A stretch of 64,000 nucleotides of DNA from Piezodorus guildinii (GCA_023052935.1 CM041295.1:19654880-19718879), one strand, 5' to 3'. Positions 21,931 to 32,354 are shown, counted from the stretch's first letter. Notes: generated by a model not told the origin, from the sequence alone. Numbers and translations: made by a program.

Positions 21931-22975
21931 TTAACCCGTTGCCGCACAATATTAATTTGACGATCGTGGTCAGAAACGCATTTTTTTAAATTGTTTATGA
22001 CTGCCAGATGAAATCGAGTGTAAGTAGTATGTTTGGAAGAGGAAATTGTCGAATTTGGCCACAGTTTAAAAAAAAAAAAAAAAAAAAACTCTCGACGGAT
22101 ATAACCGTCATTCGCTCATCACGTCATTTTTCTCTTCCCGGAGCGAAATGACGGCTATGACCGTCAAAATTATTCCAATGAATAAAATTGAGTAAATAGG
22201 TGTAAACTTAACACAAGAAAATCAGTTTGAAACAAAATTATCTTTTGTAATTTATTTTGTTTTTAAAATAGTAAAATTAAAGTATAAAAGTGTCAATATG
22301 TGTAAATTATCACTGCGTAATAATAATATAATATAAAAGAGTATCATTATTAAGATAATACTCTTAACTCTCAATGATAAAGATAATACTGTAGTTATTT
22401 AGATATTAAGAATACACAAACGTAATATACTGAGAAAGAATTAAATGCAAACCGAAACGCTTATGCATTCTTAGTATTTTTTTTATATTATACTTTTATA
22501 AATTTATATACACTGATACCTGTGTACATATTCTATCAACTAATTTTACTTTTTTATGTATTCCATTTTGAGATGAGTAATTGATCTATGTTTACCTAAT
22601 TCATGAAAAGATACAGAATAAATGGTTCGTCTTCACAAAAGTACACTTTTCAACTGAAATATACTAAACGTGTGGGACGACGACCGTATTATCGTTGTGA
22701 ACGACTGTTAAAGCCGTCATTTGTCTCAAGATGCCCAAATGTTTCGATGCGGTCAAGCATGAGAAAACGCATGAAAAAACAATTGATATGTTGTCTGGCA
22801 TACTATACCTTTTTTTTTTCTCGATATATTACTTAATAATGAACAATTGTATGCGTTTGTACACTTCGTACTAACGCTGTCCTTTTTCTTATCGATTAAA
22901 ATGTGCTTGACGGCTATAGCCTACATATCGCCAAAGATCGGACGGGCATAGCTGTCATTTGCGGCAACGGGTTAA
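21931..22975. mobile_element. piggyBac-like nonautonomous element, copy 1
   Basis: Begins TTAACCCGTTGCCGCA and ends TGCGGCAACGGGTTAA: a perfect 16-bp inverted end including the TTAA target duplication that defines piggyBac insertion. Subterminal palindromes of the form GACGGNTATANCCGTC sit at 22094-22109, 22150-22165, 22909-22924 and 22941-22956. The only frame of note (22603-22836, 77 codons) shows no transposase motif. It therefore depends on a transposase elsewhere. A second copy is at 56685-58146. Confidence 0.85.
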
Positions 22976-23145
22976 TGAGACTGAACATTGATGCAAATGA
23001 ATAATCCACTTTATTGAAAGGAAACTCGAAATCTTGCATTATATTCCGGACAGGCTAATAGTATAAACATTTCCAAGATACTTCACAAACAACGATTAAA
23101 GTATACATCCTTCATCCTGTATAAATCAATGTTCTCTTACAGGTT

Positions 23146-23358
23146 GTGGAGCCGACACAAACATACCTCCACCTGAGTTGTGATAAGGGAGAGAGTTTGG
23201 AGTTCAATAGGGGGTCATTATTCACAAATAACACACTTGTCATAGGAGAATGTACCGAGGACCGCGCTAGCTTAGGGTATGCGCTGCATAGCCAACAGCT
23301 TACTTCGCAATATCCTCAGCTTGCGTACTACGAGAAAAAAAGAAGGGAGAATCTATAG
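23146..23358 (+). other. Open frame of unknown nature, 70 codons
   Basis: The frame METQ-like at 23146 (first codon as read is GTG; VEPTQTYLHLSCDKGESL) is preceded by TCTCTTACAG, which could act as a splice acceptor. It has no motif I recognise, no second exon and no conserved neighbour. It may equally be part of an undescribed repeat. Listed for completeness only. Confidence 0.15.
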
Positions 23359-23504
23359 AAAAAAAATACTGCACAATAGTAATAATAACCTTTATGGTAG
23401 ATGTTTATAAACCAAAAAATATATATTTAATGGATTTCTTTTTAGGTCCAATACAAAAAAAAAAATTTCTAATTCAGTTTTTTAAAATAACTTGTCTATA
23501 TATG

Positions 23505-23650
23505 AAATGTTAGTAAGGGAACATATTTCGATCGTGCAGATTTTTCAGCTAGAATTTTCACCGAAATTACACGTTTTAGAGTCTCCTAGTCCAAATGACC
23601 AAGTACACCAAAAAGAATATGTAGTAACTCAAGCTCAAGAAATTCAAAAG
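23505..23650 (+). repeat. Helitron-like family, fragment
   Basis: Matches the left end of the elements at 55088 and 56870: TAGTAAGGGAACATATTTCG (TAGTAAGGGAAAGTATTGTG there), then ATTTTCACCGAAATTACACG, CTAGTCCAAATGACCAAGT. The extreme end and the remainder are lost. Confidence 0.65.
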
Positions 23651-23654
23651 TTAC

Positions 23655-23740
23655 TTAACACGTTCACGCCGGTGTGACCCATAGGTGGGTCACGCTTAAC
23701 TATCCCGTGGGGTGTCGTGCATCACAGGCGAGTCACTTGA
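23655..23740. repeat. TTAA-flanked end of a possible second piggyBac-like family
   Basis: TTAACACGTTCACGCCGGTG followed by the palindrome TGACCCATAGGTGGGTCA. A similar end, TTAACGCGTTCACGCCGGTG, is at 27213. The matching opposite end was not found for either, so the call rests on the shared TTAA-initiated end alone. Confidence 0.35.
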
Positions 23741-23839
23741 TTTTAGAAAATAAATTTATTTTATTTTTTCTGAACATTATATGTTGTAGCAATTAACATG
23801 CATAAGGGTTGTTTTATTAAATATTTTATAGCTTTCAAC

Positions 23840-25252
23840 CCCTTGAGTGCAAGGAGTATTGTTCGGGTGCCTTTCTGGACATAGCTCAAGCTTTTGACCG
23901 GGTGTGGCACCCGGGATTGCTCTTTAAGCTCAAAACCCATTTACCTCAATCCTTATACCTAATCCTCCGATCCTATTTATCAAACCGCTCCTTCCGAGTT
24001 CGCTGTGGTTCCGAATTTTCCAAACATTATACCGTTGAGGCCGGTGTTCCTCAAGGCAGCGTCTTAGGACCCGTCCTCTACATCCTCTACACCGCCGATA
24101 TCCCTACCGATCCCGATACCTTTCTGGCAACATTTGCTGACGACACAGCCATTTTATCATCCAATTCCGATCCTGAAGTAGCATCTCTTAATCTCCAAAG
24201 TCACCTTTCCCTTGTCGAAGACTGGTGTAAGGCTTGGCGAATTAAGGTGAACGAAAGCAAATGTACACACGTCACCTTCACCCTTCGACGTAAATTCTGT
24301 CCAACAGTTAAATTCAATTCCATACCGCTTCCTTCCTCAGACACAGTCCGGTACCTTGGCTTTTTACTAGACAAAAGACTGACGTGGAACCCACATACGA
24401 GACTTAAAAGGATAGAACTCAACCGCAGATTCGGCCGGTTATACAAATTACTAAACAGAAAATCTCATCTTACAGTCGACAACAAATTACTAATATATAA
24501 GACAGTACTGAAACCTATATGGACCTACGGAATCGAACTATGGGGGACAACTAAACATTCTAACATCAAACGTATCCAATCCTTCCAATCCAAAGTCCTC
24601 CGAACAATAGTTAATGCTCCTTATTACGTTACCAACTGTACCCTACACCATGACCTTAATATTCCATTTATTTTAGACCTGGTACCATCCAAATTCTCCA
24701 AATTCCATCAGAACCTTCTTCATCACCTAATCCTCTTGCTCAATCGCTTTCCAGCTTCACCCATCCCTACAATCCTCCTCGAAGATTGAAACGGCAGTGG
24801 CCCCGCGACGTTTTATAAACATTTATCTGGAGTTCTGACACTGGTCAGATCCTCCACTCATGTACTGTATGTTTGTGGCTATTCCGCTCTGGCTCGGCCT
24901 CCACTGGCATACACCAGTGAAGCGCTGAGTGGGAGGCGCTGGGATCTCTTGGATTCCGCTTCTCCCCCCACTTGTGGGGGGAGCAGCCGAGTCTAGGGTT
25001 CCTTTGGCTGATTGTATATATTGTATATAGTTAAGTTTGCTTGTATGATTTTTATTTATTTCCCAACTTGTATTTATCTCTACTACAGGTTGTTGTTTTG
25101 ATTTGTTTCTTGTTGTTTTGTATATATTTGAATTTATTTATTTCCGATTTTATGTAATTTGACTTTATCATTATTGGCTGCCTATATTGTATGAATGTGT
25201 ACTACATCTCTATTACTACTGTTCATTATGCAACAAATTGTAATATTTCTCA

Positions 25253-25298
<46 letters not shown>
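23840..25298 (+). mobile_element. Jockey-A LINE, youngest-looking Jockey copy, 10-bp TSD
   Basis: A 1.46-kb 5'-truncated insertion with RT C-terminal two thirds, a GC-richer 3' UTR (24819-25250), and a poly(A) tail of about 45 bases. AGCTTTCAAC is duplicated at 23830-23839 and 25299-25308. The long clean tail, exact TSD and nearly intact frame suggest a recent insertion. The 3' UTR recurs at 4093 and 29831. Confidence 0.93.
23842..24818 (+). pseudogene. Jockey-type reverse transcriptase (truncated, near-intact)
   Basis: The frame is open from the truncation point: AFLDIAQAFDRVWHPG (RT motif A Asp), EAGVPQGSVLGPVLYILYTA (motif B), TFADDTAILSS (motif C, FADD). Then CKAWRIKVNESKC, RYLGFLLDKRLTWNPHTRLK (thumb), KPIWTYGIELWG and YYVTNCTLHHDLNIPF. 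The frame reaches a stop at 24787-24789. A 1-bp shift near 24775 would continue as RRLKRQWPRDVL to TAA at 24816-24818, as in sister copies. Lacks the endonuclease and the first RT motifs, so not autonomous. Confidence 0.9.
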
Positions 25299-25302
<4 letters not shown>

Positions 25303-25534
25303 TTCAACACCCTCCTCAAAGGACTGTTGTCGGTTAATTTCATTTGATTACTCTTCTTTATGAATTTTATTTATCTGTGCGTGATTTCTTTTCATATTTT
25401 CTCCCATAATATGATATAAGAATATAATAATCCTTTTTAATAATAAATAATAATATAAGAATATTTTTTTTAATTATTTGCATAATTACTTCTTCAAGTC
25501 ATATGCGTATGTCATAACTTTTTTTTTTCTCCCC

Positions 25535-25711
25535 TACCTCGCCTTTGAAGGCTATACGGGGTTTCTCGGGCCTGGGGTGAGGGCGGGGGATAAATGCTGA
25601 AATAAAAGCCCCCCACAGCACCGAGTCTCGAACTCGTAATTGTTTGGTTTTCAAATCATTTGGTCCTGTGTGTTGCTAGGCAACACGCGCTAACCCGCTC
25701 TGCTACAGTTT
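25535..25711 (-). mobile_element. SINE2, class II tRNA-like head, copy 1
   Basis: Minus strand: GTAGCAGAGCGGGTTAGCGC (A box TAGCAGAGCGG), an extended middle, then AATTACGAGTTCGAGACTCG (B box GTTCGAGACTC). The body is GGTGCTGTGGGGGGCTTTTA, CAGCATTTATCCCCCGCC. The long stretch between A and B boxes recalls tRNAs with a long variable arm (Leu/Ser type). Ends in an A-rich run on the minus strand. Sister copy at 27395. Confidence 0.75.
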
Positions 25712-25739
25712 TTTTCTACTATATTATACACTTGATGAG

Positions 25740-26155
25740 ATGATAAAGAAATTAAAAAAAATAAATAATGTTTCTTAGTTATCGGTTAGTATTTTTGACT
25801 ACTACCGGAATATAATTATGAATAATGTTGAATTTTGAGCATTTTGCTTTCAAAAACAGTTGACATTGTGAAATTTCATGAAGTGGAACAATTTTCACGG
25901 ACAACAGCAGTGACACATATCAACAGTGGTCATAGTTTTGAAAATTATTATTATTATTCATTATACGAAAGAACTTAAATATATTTATTTGTTTCATTTC
26001 ATATATAATATATATTTTTTTGTGTAATCAGCATATTTTTAAAACATCCGGCTGTTTCCATTTGGGGACATTTTTTTATAGGGAGACGCAATTCCTATGA
26101 TTACGATTTTACTCAAAGAGATATTGCAAGCTACAGTCTTTGACCGAAATATTTG
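25740..26155 (+). repeat. Repeat family Y, uninterrupted copy
   Basis: Related to 40300-40540 plus 41222-41445 and to 45010-45215. Shared phrases: ACTACTACC.GAAT, AGCATTTTGCT, CATTGTGA, TTATTATTCATT.TACGA.AGAACTTAAA and TGTGTAATC followed by GATGCAATTTCTA-like sequence. It is the only copy that runs through the point where another element was inserted at 40570. Non-coding. Confidence 0.6.
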
Positions 26156-26164
26156 ACAATTTGT

Positions 26165-26580
26165 GTATTTTATACAGAACTACTACTGTTCTTCGGGTCC
26201 CAGGTTCGAACCCCAACTGAGGTAGGATTATGTATTATAATAGGGGTACGCACTAACGTTTGCTATAGCATGCTATTTGTGTTATTTTGCTAAACCCGTC
26301 GAGTTTCTACAGTTATTTCCTGTATAAAATTGATAGGTTTAGAACAATAGCAGAAATAGCATGCTATAGCAAACATAGTGAGTACCCCTATTATTTCAGC
26401 CTTAGAGCGACTCAGATGTATGGGTGCTCCCCTGGGGCACACTCAGCCTCTATAAGGCGTTTACCCGAAATTGGGGAATAACTTGGCGACTGAACGTGAT
26501 TTAAACTTAATCTTCTTGCACTGCCGTGGGCTGTGAAACAGTACGAATCAATAAAAGTACTTTATTTATTTTTTTTTAGT
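26165..26580 (+). mobile_element. SINE1 copy interrupted by a MITE
   Basis: B box CCCAGGTTCGAACCCC at about 26205, then SINE1 body on both sides of the insertion at 26239-26392: TTATTTCAGCC, CACTCAGCCTCTATAAGGCG, AATTGGGGAATAACTTGGCG. Ends in a T run at about 26568-26577, as in other SINE1 copies. The 5' tRNA-like half is poorly conserved. Confidence 0.8.
26239..26392. mobile_element. 154-bp MITE with about 36-bp inverted repeats, inside SINE1
   Basis: Left AATAGGGGTACGCACTAACG then TTTGCTATAGCATGCTAT; right, reversed, AATAGGGGTACTCACTATG then TTTGCTATAGCATGCTAT. It splits the SINE1 sequence that is continuous at 10090-10110. The flanking duplication is AT-rich and cannot be read uniquely (2-4 bp). 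Confidence 0.85.
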
Positions 26581-26589
26581 CCCCGCTGG

Positions 26590-27060
26590 ATTTTTATTCT
26601 ATTTTATTTATTACCGATAGAATTGTTTCCTCTTTTTATATTCGTGTGATCCTTTATCCGGCCGCCTGAGCCTGAAAGCTTAATCACGTTCGAGGATAAT
26701 AATTAGATATCAATTTGGCTGATATCAGTGCTTTCAACTATCGCTCTGGGCATTTACAATCGAACGATCTAATATTTTATCTTTTAACGCCACTCATGTG
26801 GTTAAATACTTCGTTTAGAAGGCTATTATAAAATTGGATATATATTGTCAAAAATAGTTATTATAAGGAATTATATTGTAATATAAATAATACAAAAAAA
26901 ATGTGTGTAGGAAACATTTGATGACTAAGGGTTCTAATATTATTATTGTGGTCTAAATAACTTAAAGTCCTGAGTCGTGGTCAAAGAAATTGCAACAAGC
27001 TAAGATGGTTGGGAGTGCGGTAATCAGAATGAAACACACATTAAAAAGTAGTACTTATTT
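26590..27060. other. Stretch without recognised genes
   Basis: Nothing recognisable in either strand. Confidence 0.5.
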
Positions 27061-27070
27061 TAATTGTGTG

Positions 27071-27110
27071 CTGACGTTTCGGTCTACATTGTGGGCCTTC
27101 ATCAGGGCTA
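27071..27110 (-). ncRNA. Hammerhead ribozyme-like motif of Penelope type
   Basis: Minus strand reads CCCTGATGAAGGCCCACAAT then GTAGACCGAAACGTCAGCAC. Both conserved core boxes are intact (CTGATGA and GAAAC), separated by 14-15 nt able to form a weak stem II (GG with CC), and followed by GTC, a usual cleavage triplet. Such short-stem hammerheads are known from terminal repeats of Penelope-like retroelements. No Penelope RT or GIY-YIG frame is present within reach, so this is probably a solo terminal fragment. Confidence 0.6.
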
Positions 27111-27129
27111 AGAAAAACAAGATAACAAC

Positions 27130-27178
27130 CATAATTACATTGGTACAGAGAAACAAGATAACAACCAATGTAATTATG
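27130..27178. repeat. Perfect 14-bp inverted repeat plus direct repeat
   Basis: CATAATTACATTGG (27130-27143) and CCAATGTAATTATG (27165-27178) are exact reverse complements. ACAAGATAACAACCA also occurs twice as a direct repeat, just before each arm. It adjoins the hammerhead motif. Confidence 0.85.
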
Positions 27179-27182
27179 ACTA

Positions 27183-27212
27183 GTGCTCTGTCCACTAGAC
27201 CACGCCTCTCCT
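27183..27212 (-). repeat. SINE1 5' end scrap
   Basis: Minus strand GGAGAGGCGTGGTCTAGTGG then ACAGAGCACT is the A-box region of SINE1. The rest is absent. Directly followed by TTAACGCGTTCACGCCGGTG, an end also seen at 23655. Confidence 0.7.
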
Positions 27213-27394
27213 TTAACGCGTTCACGCCGGTGCGAATATCTACGTTTTTCCGCGTAAGGGCGGGACTGTCTTAACTACTTTCGCTTAGTGGGGCAGGGCA
27301 TACTGTTGCAAGTTCCAACGTGTTTAATGCCAGATCACAACAGTTCCAGGCTCAACGCATAAAATGCGAGATTGTTACAGTTGTGACATACTCG

Positions 27395-27545
27395 GGGGGC
27401 GGGGTAGCAGAGCGGTGCTTTAAACGCGCGGTGCCTAGCAACACACAGGATCAAATAATTTGAAAAACAAACAATTACGAGTTCGAGACTCGGTGCTGTG
27501 GGGGGCTTTTATTTCAGCATTTATCCCCCGCTCTCACCCCCATCT
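27395..27545 (+). mobile_element. SINE2, copy 2
   Basis: GGGGTAGCAGAGCGG (A box), GCCTAGCAACACACAGGATC, AATTACGAGTTCGAGACTCG (B box), GCTGTGGGGGGCTTTTATTT and CAGCATTTATCCCCCG. It shares over 100 bp with 25535-25711 but in the opposite orientation, and ends earlier at the CACCCCC block. Confidence 0.75.
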
Positions 27546-27701
27546 AATTTTGTAGACTTAAAATACAAATAACTTAATCAATTCACTTTCGTTTCGGTAA
27601 ACCAATTAAAGCGATAAACTCTAAATCGGTCAGAAGGCCTTTAAACATAATTACGTCATTCAACTTGCACCGTGCGAAGCAGGGACGGGCCTCCTAGCAT
27701 C

Positions 27702-27735
<34 letters not shown>

Positions 27736-28379
27736 TACACTTATGTTTTTATGTACATTCACTACTAATATTTATGGAAGACCCTAAGGGATGATCTGAA
27801 TCGTAAATTATGTCACCATGATCTAATTTGCTTCTTACAAGGGCCCATGATATTGGCTCAATAAATCTCATCCCCCTCCTTTCCATGTTTCATTAAGATG
27901 CTATTCCAGCAACGTTTATCTTTACTCATTGTGTGCTAAATAATAACCCTATGTCCAGAGAAGGGATTCTAAATCCATTGAAATATTAACTTAATACCTA
28001 TTATCTCTATCATATATTAATAGTTTGTGTATATTGTGTTGTCCGAAAAATAATACAGGATTTGGTTCAAAAAGAAAACTTTTTAATTCCAATCTAAATT
28101 TTATTTCCCATTTTTAGAATTGATTAACTCCGAAAACACATTTTCTAATTGCTTTTGTTCATTAATTTTGTCGTCAAGCAAGATGTCTTAAGAAATGATA
28201 ATCCGCAAACGAGAGGTCGGAATAGTAGGACAGATGTGGCAGTGTTTTGAAGTCCAAGCTCTCAAAGTTTCTGTTACGTTACACGTGAAACATGTGGCGT
28301 AGTCATGCAACAAAATAATCTCCTTCTGATTAGCAGCTTCCTAAAATCTGTAAAAAAAAATTGTGAAAAATACGAGCGT
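27546..28379. other. Stretch without recognised genes
   Basis: Contains a phrase CGTGCGAAGCAGGGACGGGC at 27667 and a poly(A) run at 27705-27733; the phrase is related to 32360 and 38455. Otherwise unrecognised. Confidence 0.4.
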
Positions 28380-29170
28380 TACCTAGAGCATTTTTTGGTA
28401 ACTAGGTTGCACCAAGCTCTTCCCCTTTAACAGGCTGCGCTACACTGCGAGAGAACAGGGAGGTGGGAATTCGTGAGATTTAGTGATAGTGAATTATCTT
28501 ACACTCTCACATACTTTCAACGTATACATTTTCAATTACTGTATTTTCTGTGAAACTTCATCATTTATTTTTTTTAACATAAATTTTAAAAAAAATGGTT
28601 GACTTGTTAAAATAGAGTTTCTACATTAAAAACCAATGTCGTCATGATGTGAAAGTTACACTTGTTGGCTTTGATATGACATTATACATTATGAAAAAAA
28701 CAGCTTCAAACGAAATACAAAATGAATTATTACCATTGAAAATATAAAAATCGCTCCATAAATAAAAAATCTGATATCCAAAACCTTAATTTATGTGGCT
28801 AATATTTAATAAACACATATTAAAAATACTTCTGAGTAATAATAATAATCAAAAACATTTTTTTTTCAATTAAACAGAAGGAGAAAACCCCGGACTCACG
28901 ACGTCATAAATTGCAAAATCCTCCATACCTGAACTATTCCAATGCATCTTTGCTTCAGTGTTCTTTCAAAGTTTATAGTTTACATATATGTCTATGTAAG
29001 ACACTATTTTACCTCAACTTGTATGTAAATTTCTAATTATATCTTTAATGTAAATTCTAATTAAAATATCTATTTAATTACTGTATATACATTCATTGTT
29101 CAACGCATTCTCTTATGTCTCTCTAACAATAACATCATATATTAATTATATTTAATAACCATTATTATTG
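28380..29170 (+). repeat. Repeat family R, longest copy
   Basis: Its left part (GAGAGAACAGGGAGGTG, GTGAGATTTAGTGATAGTG, CACTCTCACATACTTTCAA) matches 56353-56620 and, inverted, 59325-59575. Its right part matches 11190-11810. No protein is encoded. Probably a nonautonomous DNA element of about 0.8 kb; the ends were not fixed. Confidence 0.6.
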
Positions 29171-29589
29171 CATACAAAATGTTTTTCTACTGTTAAGGCA
29201 TGAATATGAGAACAATAAATTTTCTATAATATATATATATATATATAAAATCACTGAAAAAGTTAATAGTGGCTAATTAGAATTACGACTACTTTCCTGA
29301 ATTACAAGAACATAGGAATCGTTTTAGGGGGCAGGATTAGGAAGGACGGATTTGCATAAAGCTGGCTAATAAATATTCAAAATCATCTTCCTAAAACGTT
29401 TTATCCGAGTCCAGTGATTTTCACAAGGAAATGAATGAAACATAAGGTCCAATTTTAGTAAAGTGTACCTAAAATGTTCGAAGGTTTCGGTTTCGTTGGA
29501 TTTTCAAAGCATGAAGTTCGACCGAGATGGTTAAATATTTTAGAAACTTTTACATCTTAATTTTATCATATAATTAATTATGATGATGA

Positions 29590-29752
29590 CAATAGTATAT
29601 AATTATAGAATATATTATAGACTAATTAGCTTGCTGTCCGTAGCCTATAAAATGTACACCTCTATCCTTGAGAGAAGATTGAGAAGTATTGTGGAAAATC
29701 AACTCGAAGAGGACCAGCCCGGGAAAACAGACCCAGGACCATATTTTTGTGC
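29590..29752 (+). pseudogene. LINE-B reverse transcriptase scrap
   Basis: Translates as YRLISLLSVAYKMYTSILER, RLRSIVENQLEEDQPG, then in another frame GKTDPGPYF-like sequence, equivalent to RT residues just before motif A in LINE-B (YRPISLLSVAYKMY and EEEQAGFRPGRQTQDNI). It ends at CATATTTTTGT and abuts a minus-strand RTE-A fragment. Confidence 0.85.
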
Positions 29753-29753
29753 T

Positions 29754-30180
29754 TCTCGTAATCCGCTCCTCATCGAGCCCAACAACTTTACGCGCCAATT
29801 TGAGTTTCCCGCGATGCTATTAACTCAATTTATAGGTTGTTATTTTGTTTTTTTATTTATTATTATTTCATTGTAGATATATATGAATTTATTTATTTTA
29901 TATTTTATGTAATTTGACTATTATTATCATTTTCTGTATATATAGTATGAATGTGGTCTCATATCAATATTATTATTGTTCATTTTGTAACAAATTGTAA
30001 TATATCTCAATAAAAAAAAAATAACTCAATTATATTCACAGGGTATAAGCTCCGCAATTTCGCGTTGTGAAACCTAAACTCCCCAGTGGCCTCATCTCTC
30101 TTAGGACCAAATATTTTACGCAGTACCTCATTTTCGAAAACCTTAAGCCGTTGTTCATCCATTACATTAAAGTAAGCGGA
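29754..30180 (-). mobile_element. RTE-A fragment interrupted by a Jockey-A tail
   Basis: Minus-strand RTE-A C-terminal coding region (equivalent to about 44540-44740) split by 29831-30021. Left part: TTCTCGTAATCCGCTCCTC and GAGCCCAACAACTTTACGCG. Right part: CGCAGTACCTCATTTTCG and CCTTAAGCCGTTGTTCATCC. Both RTE-A ends are missing. Confidence 0.88.
29831..30021 (+). mobile_element. Jockey-A 3' UTR insertion, 191 bp, 10-bp TSD
   Basis: Starts with TAGGTTGTTATTTTG (CAGGTTGTTGTTTTG in the parent at about 25087), runs through TTATGTAATTTGACTATTAT, TTCATTTTGTAACAAATTGT and ends AATAAAAAAAAAA. TAACTCAATT is duplicated at 29821-29830 and 30022-30031. It lies in the opposite orientation to its RTE-A host. 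Confidence 0.93.
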
Positions 30181-30749
30181 CTTGTTCATTGTGTTATCTC
30201 TTGTAAGTTGAACTTCACTTTGTATTATTTTATGATGAGCCATTCCATGGTTCTTGTCCTGTATAAATTTTTGTTAGCTGCAATTTTCCTCCGGAAATAT
30301 CAAATGCTCCTCATGAATGATTTGCGTATCTGTTGATAAAAGTTTGATGAAGCGGACTTCATCATCTGTCATTAAACATAAATTATTTCGTTATTTTTGA
30401 AATGAGAACGACGGTAACATTATTTTGATATTGTTCACACAAAAATACTAACATCGCGACTAACAAAGCAAGGGTAAGAAAAGGGTAAACATTTGGGGTT
30501 ACAGGTATTTTCGATGCCAAATAAAAAACAAATACAGAAACAAAATATTGTAAAAAAAACTCTTCATATGGAACACGGATTCACTTCACGACATATTTTT
30601 ATACCTACAAAATAAACATAAAAAAATCCTAAAAAACGATCCAGCCGTTTCGGAGGAGTGCGACCACGACCACCGTGACACGGGATTTTAATATATTAGA
30701 TTATTTTTAGAAACACTTATTACACAAACTCAGGATTAAAAAAAATATA

Positions 30750-31227
30750 TTGTGCGGGCAACACACAACTTTCATTAACCTCGGCTGTTAAAATTTAAAA
30801 ATAGTTAAAAAAATATAAAATTTTCAAGCTAATTAAATTTAATTGGAAACATACGACTAAGATTTAATAGTATAGCAATATCAAATTATTATTTTCAATT
30901 ATCAGTAATAATTTTATTTTCTTATTGATTTTCATTGTATTTTACAACTTTGTATATAAGATAATGTTTGTTCTAAAATTGTAAGCTTTTCAACGGCATA
31001 TTATATTTCTATATTACTGTTTTCGTATAAAAAAAAAAAAAAAATTACAACAAAAAAAATTTCACTATTTTCTCCTTTAGTTGATTATCAAATTCGTTTA
31101 ACTTTGACATATAGTCGCTTTTATCAATCCTAATAAGATTATATGAGTAATTCTTTCGAATCTATAAAATTAAATATACTTTAGAGAAACGAAATTCCAA
31201 ATAGTTAAAGATGATATATTATATTAT

Positions 31228-31261
<34 letters not shown>

Positions 31262-31990
31262 TTATATATAGATTGTGTTATAGAAACATGTGTTTTATTA
31301 AATATTTTATTATATTTTTATCTACACAAATCAGGTTTTTCGTCTTTTCATCACTCTCAATTAAGTTTTACAATTTTGTGAATAAAATAATATTTTTTTC
31401 TGAAATCCTTAGCCGTTAGAAACGTATATTATCTATCTATATTAATGTTTTTATGTTTTAATAAGCAAATTGTTTAAAACATACATAAACATTATCTTGT
31501 CTCTTTTATCCTTTAGTTGGATACCGAATTCGTTCAAATGAAACATTAATACATTTTTTATCAAAGCTAACAAGATGATATGGTTAGTTATTTCGAATCT
31601 ATACTATTAAAAGTACTTTAGTGGAAGAAATTTATAAAATATCAGCATTCAAAACCTGTCTGAGTATACATTAAATTTTACATCGATATAGCGATTAAAA
31701 TCGTTAGTTCCGTTTTTGAGGAAGTCGTAAAAAGGTGCAAAAGTCATTGTATGAAGCTGCACTTCTAGTTGAGTGATGTTGATGAAATGTTGCTGTAATA
31801 TCTCAGACATAGACATTCTTAGGATATGAGATTTCAGTTATACACTTATCGTTTTTGCGCTAGACTTACCTCACACAACACACACACAAACACACACACA
31901 CACACACACACGATCACACAGATTTTCACGATCTCAATACTTCCCCTTACAATACGTTTTATATATAGGTAAGTGAAAGGAAAAAACTTA
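30750..31990 (-). mobile_element. Helitron-like nonautonomous element, copy 3
   Basis: Left edge TGTGCGGGCAACACACAACTTTCATTAACCTCG is given here as two blocks: TGTGCGGGCAACACACAAC and TTTCATTAACCTCG. It equals the right end of the elements at 55088 and 56870, reversed. The right edge contains CTTCCCCTTACAATACG and ATAGGTAAGTGAAAG, matching their left end. The middle is duplicated: CTCCTTTAGTTG appears near 31070 and CCTTTAGTTGGATACCG near 31513. A CA microsatellite lies at about 31880-31912. No coding sequence. Confidence 0.6.
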
Positions 31991-32350
31991 AAAAAGATTA
32001 TTATACATAAATCCCAATTTTTGAAAAAGAAAAATAGAATTGGTACGCGCTTGGAACACGCACCCTCATATATTTTAAATCGGAAAATGGTTTTCCACGA
32101 ACAAATAGATTTACTAGGAGGAGAATGACAGCCCCCCCCCATTTCTCCCCCTGCCGCACATAAGCGCCCTGCGTTTGATTTATTTAACAAACCATTGATC
32201 CGTTCCTGAATAGGCAGTCACCACCTTTAGAACTATGAACATTTGCTAACGTTATGAACAGAAATAATCTTTAAAAAATAGTTTTTAATGTCCTTTACTA
32301 AGGATTTACTATCCGCATATCACGAAAAAAAATATTATATATATATATAT
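31850..32350. other. Microsatellite and unrecognised sequence
   Basis: A (CA)n tract at about 31875-31912 lies within the Helitron-like end; the following 350 bp hold a C-run at 32133 and a TA run at 32336-32355 but no recognised gene. Confidence 0.4.
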
Positions 32351-32354
32351 ATTA

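Noticed and set aside
22603..22836. Transposase of the piggyBac-like element
   Set aside because: The 77-codon frame has no DDD-type or Cys-rich motif, and the second copy does not preserve the frame.
23146..23358. Host exon after the splice-acceptor-like TCTCTTACAG
   Set aside because: No conserved motif and no partner exon; kept only as a very low-confidence open frame.
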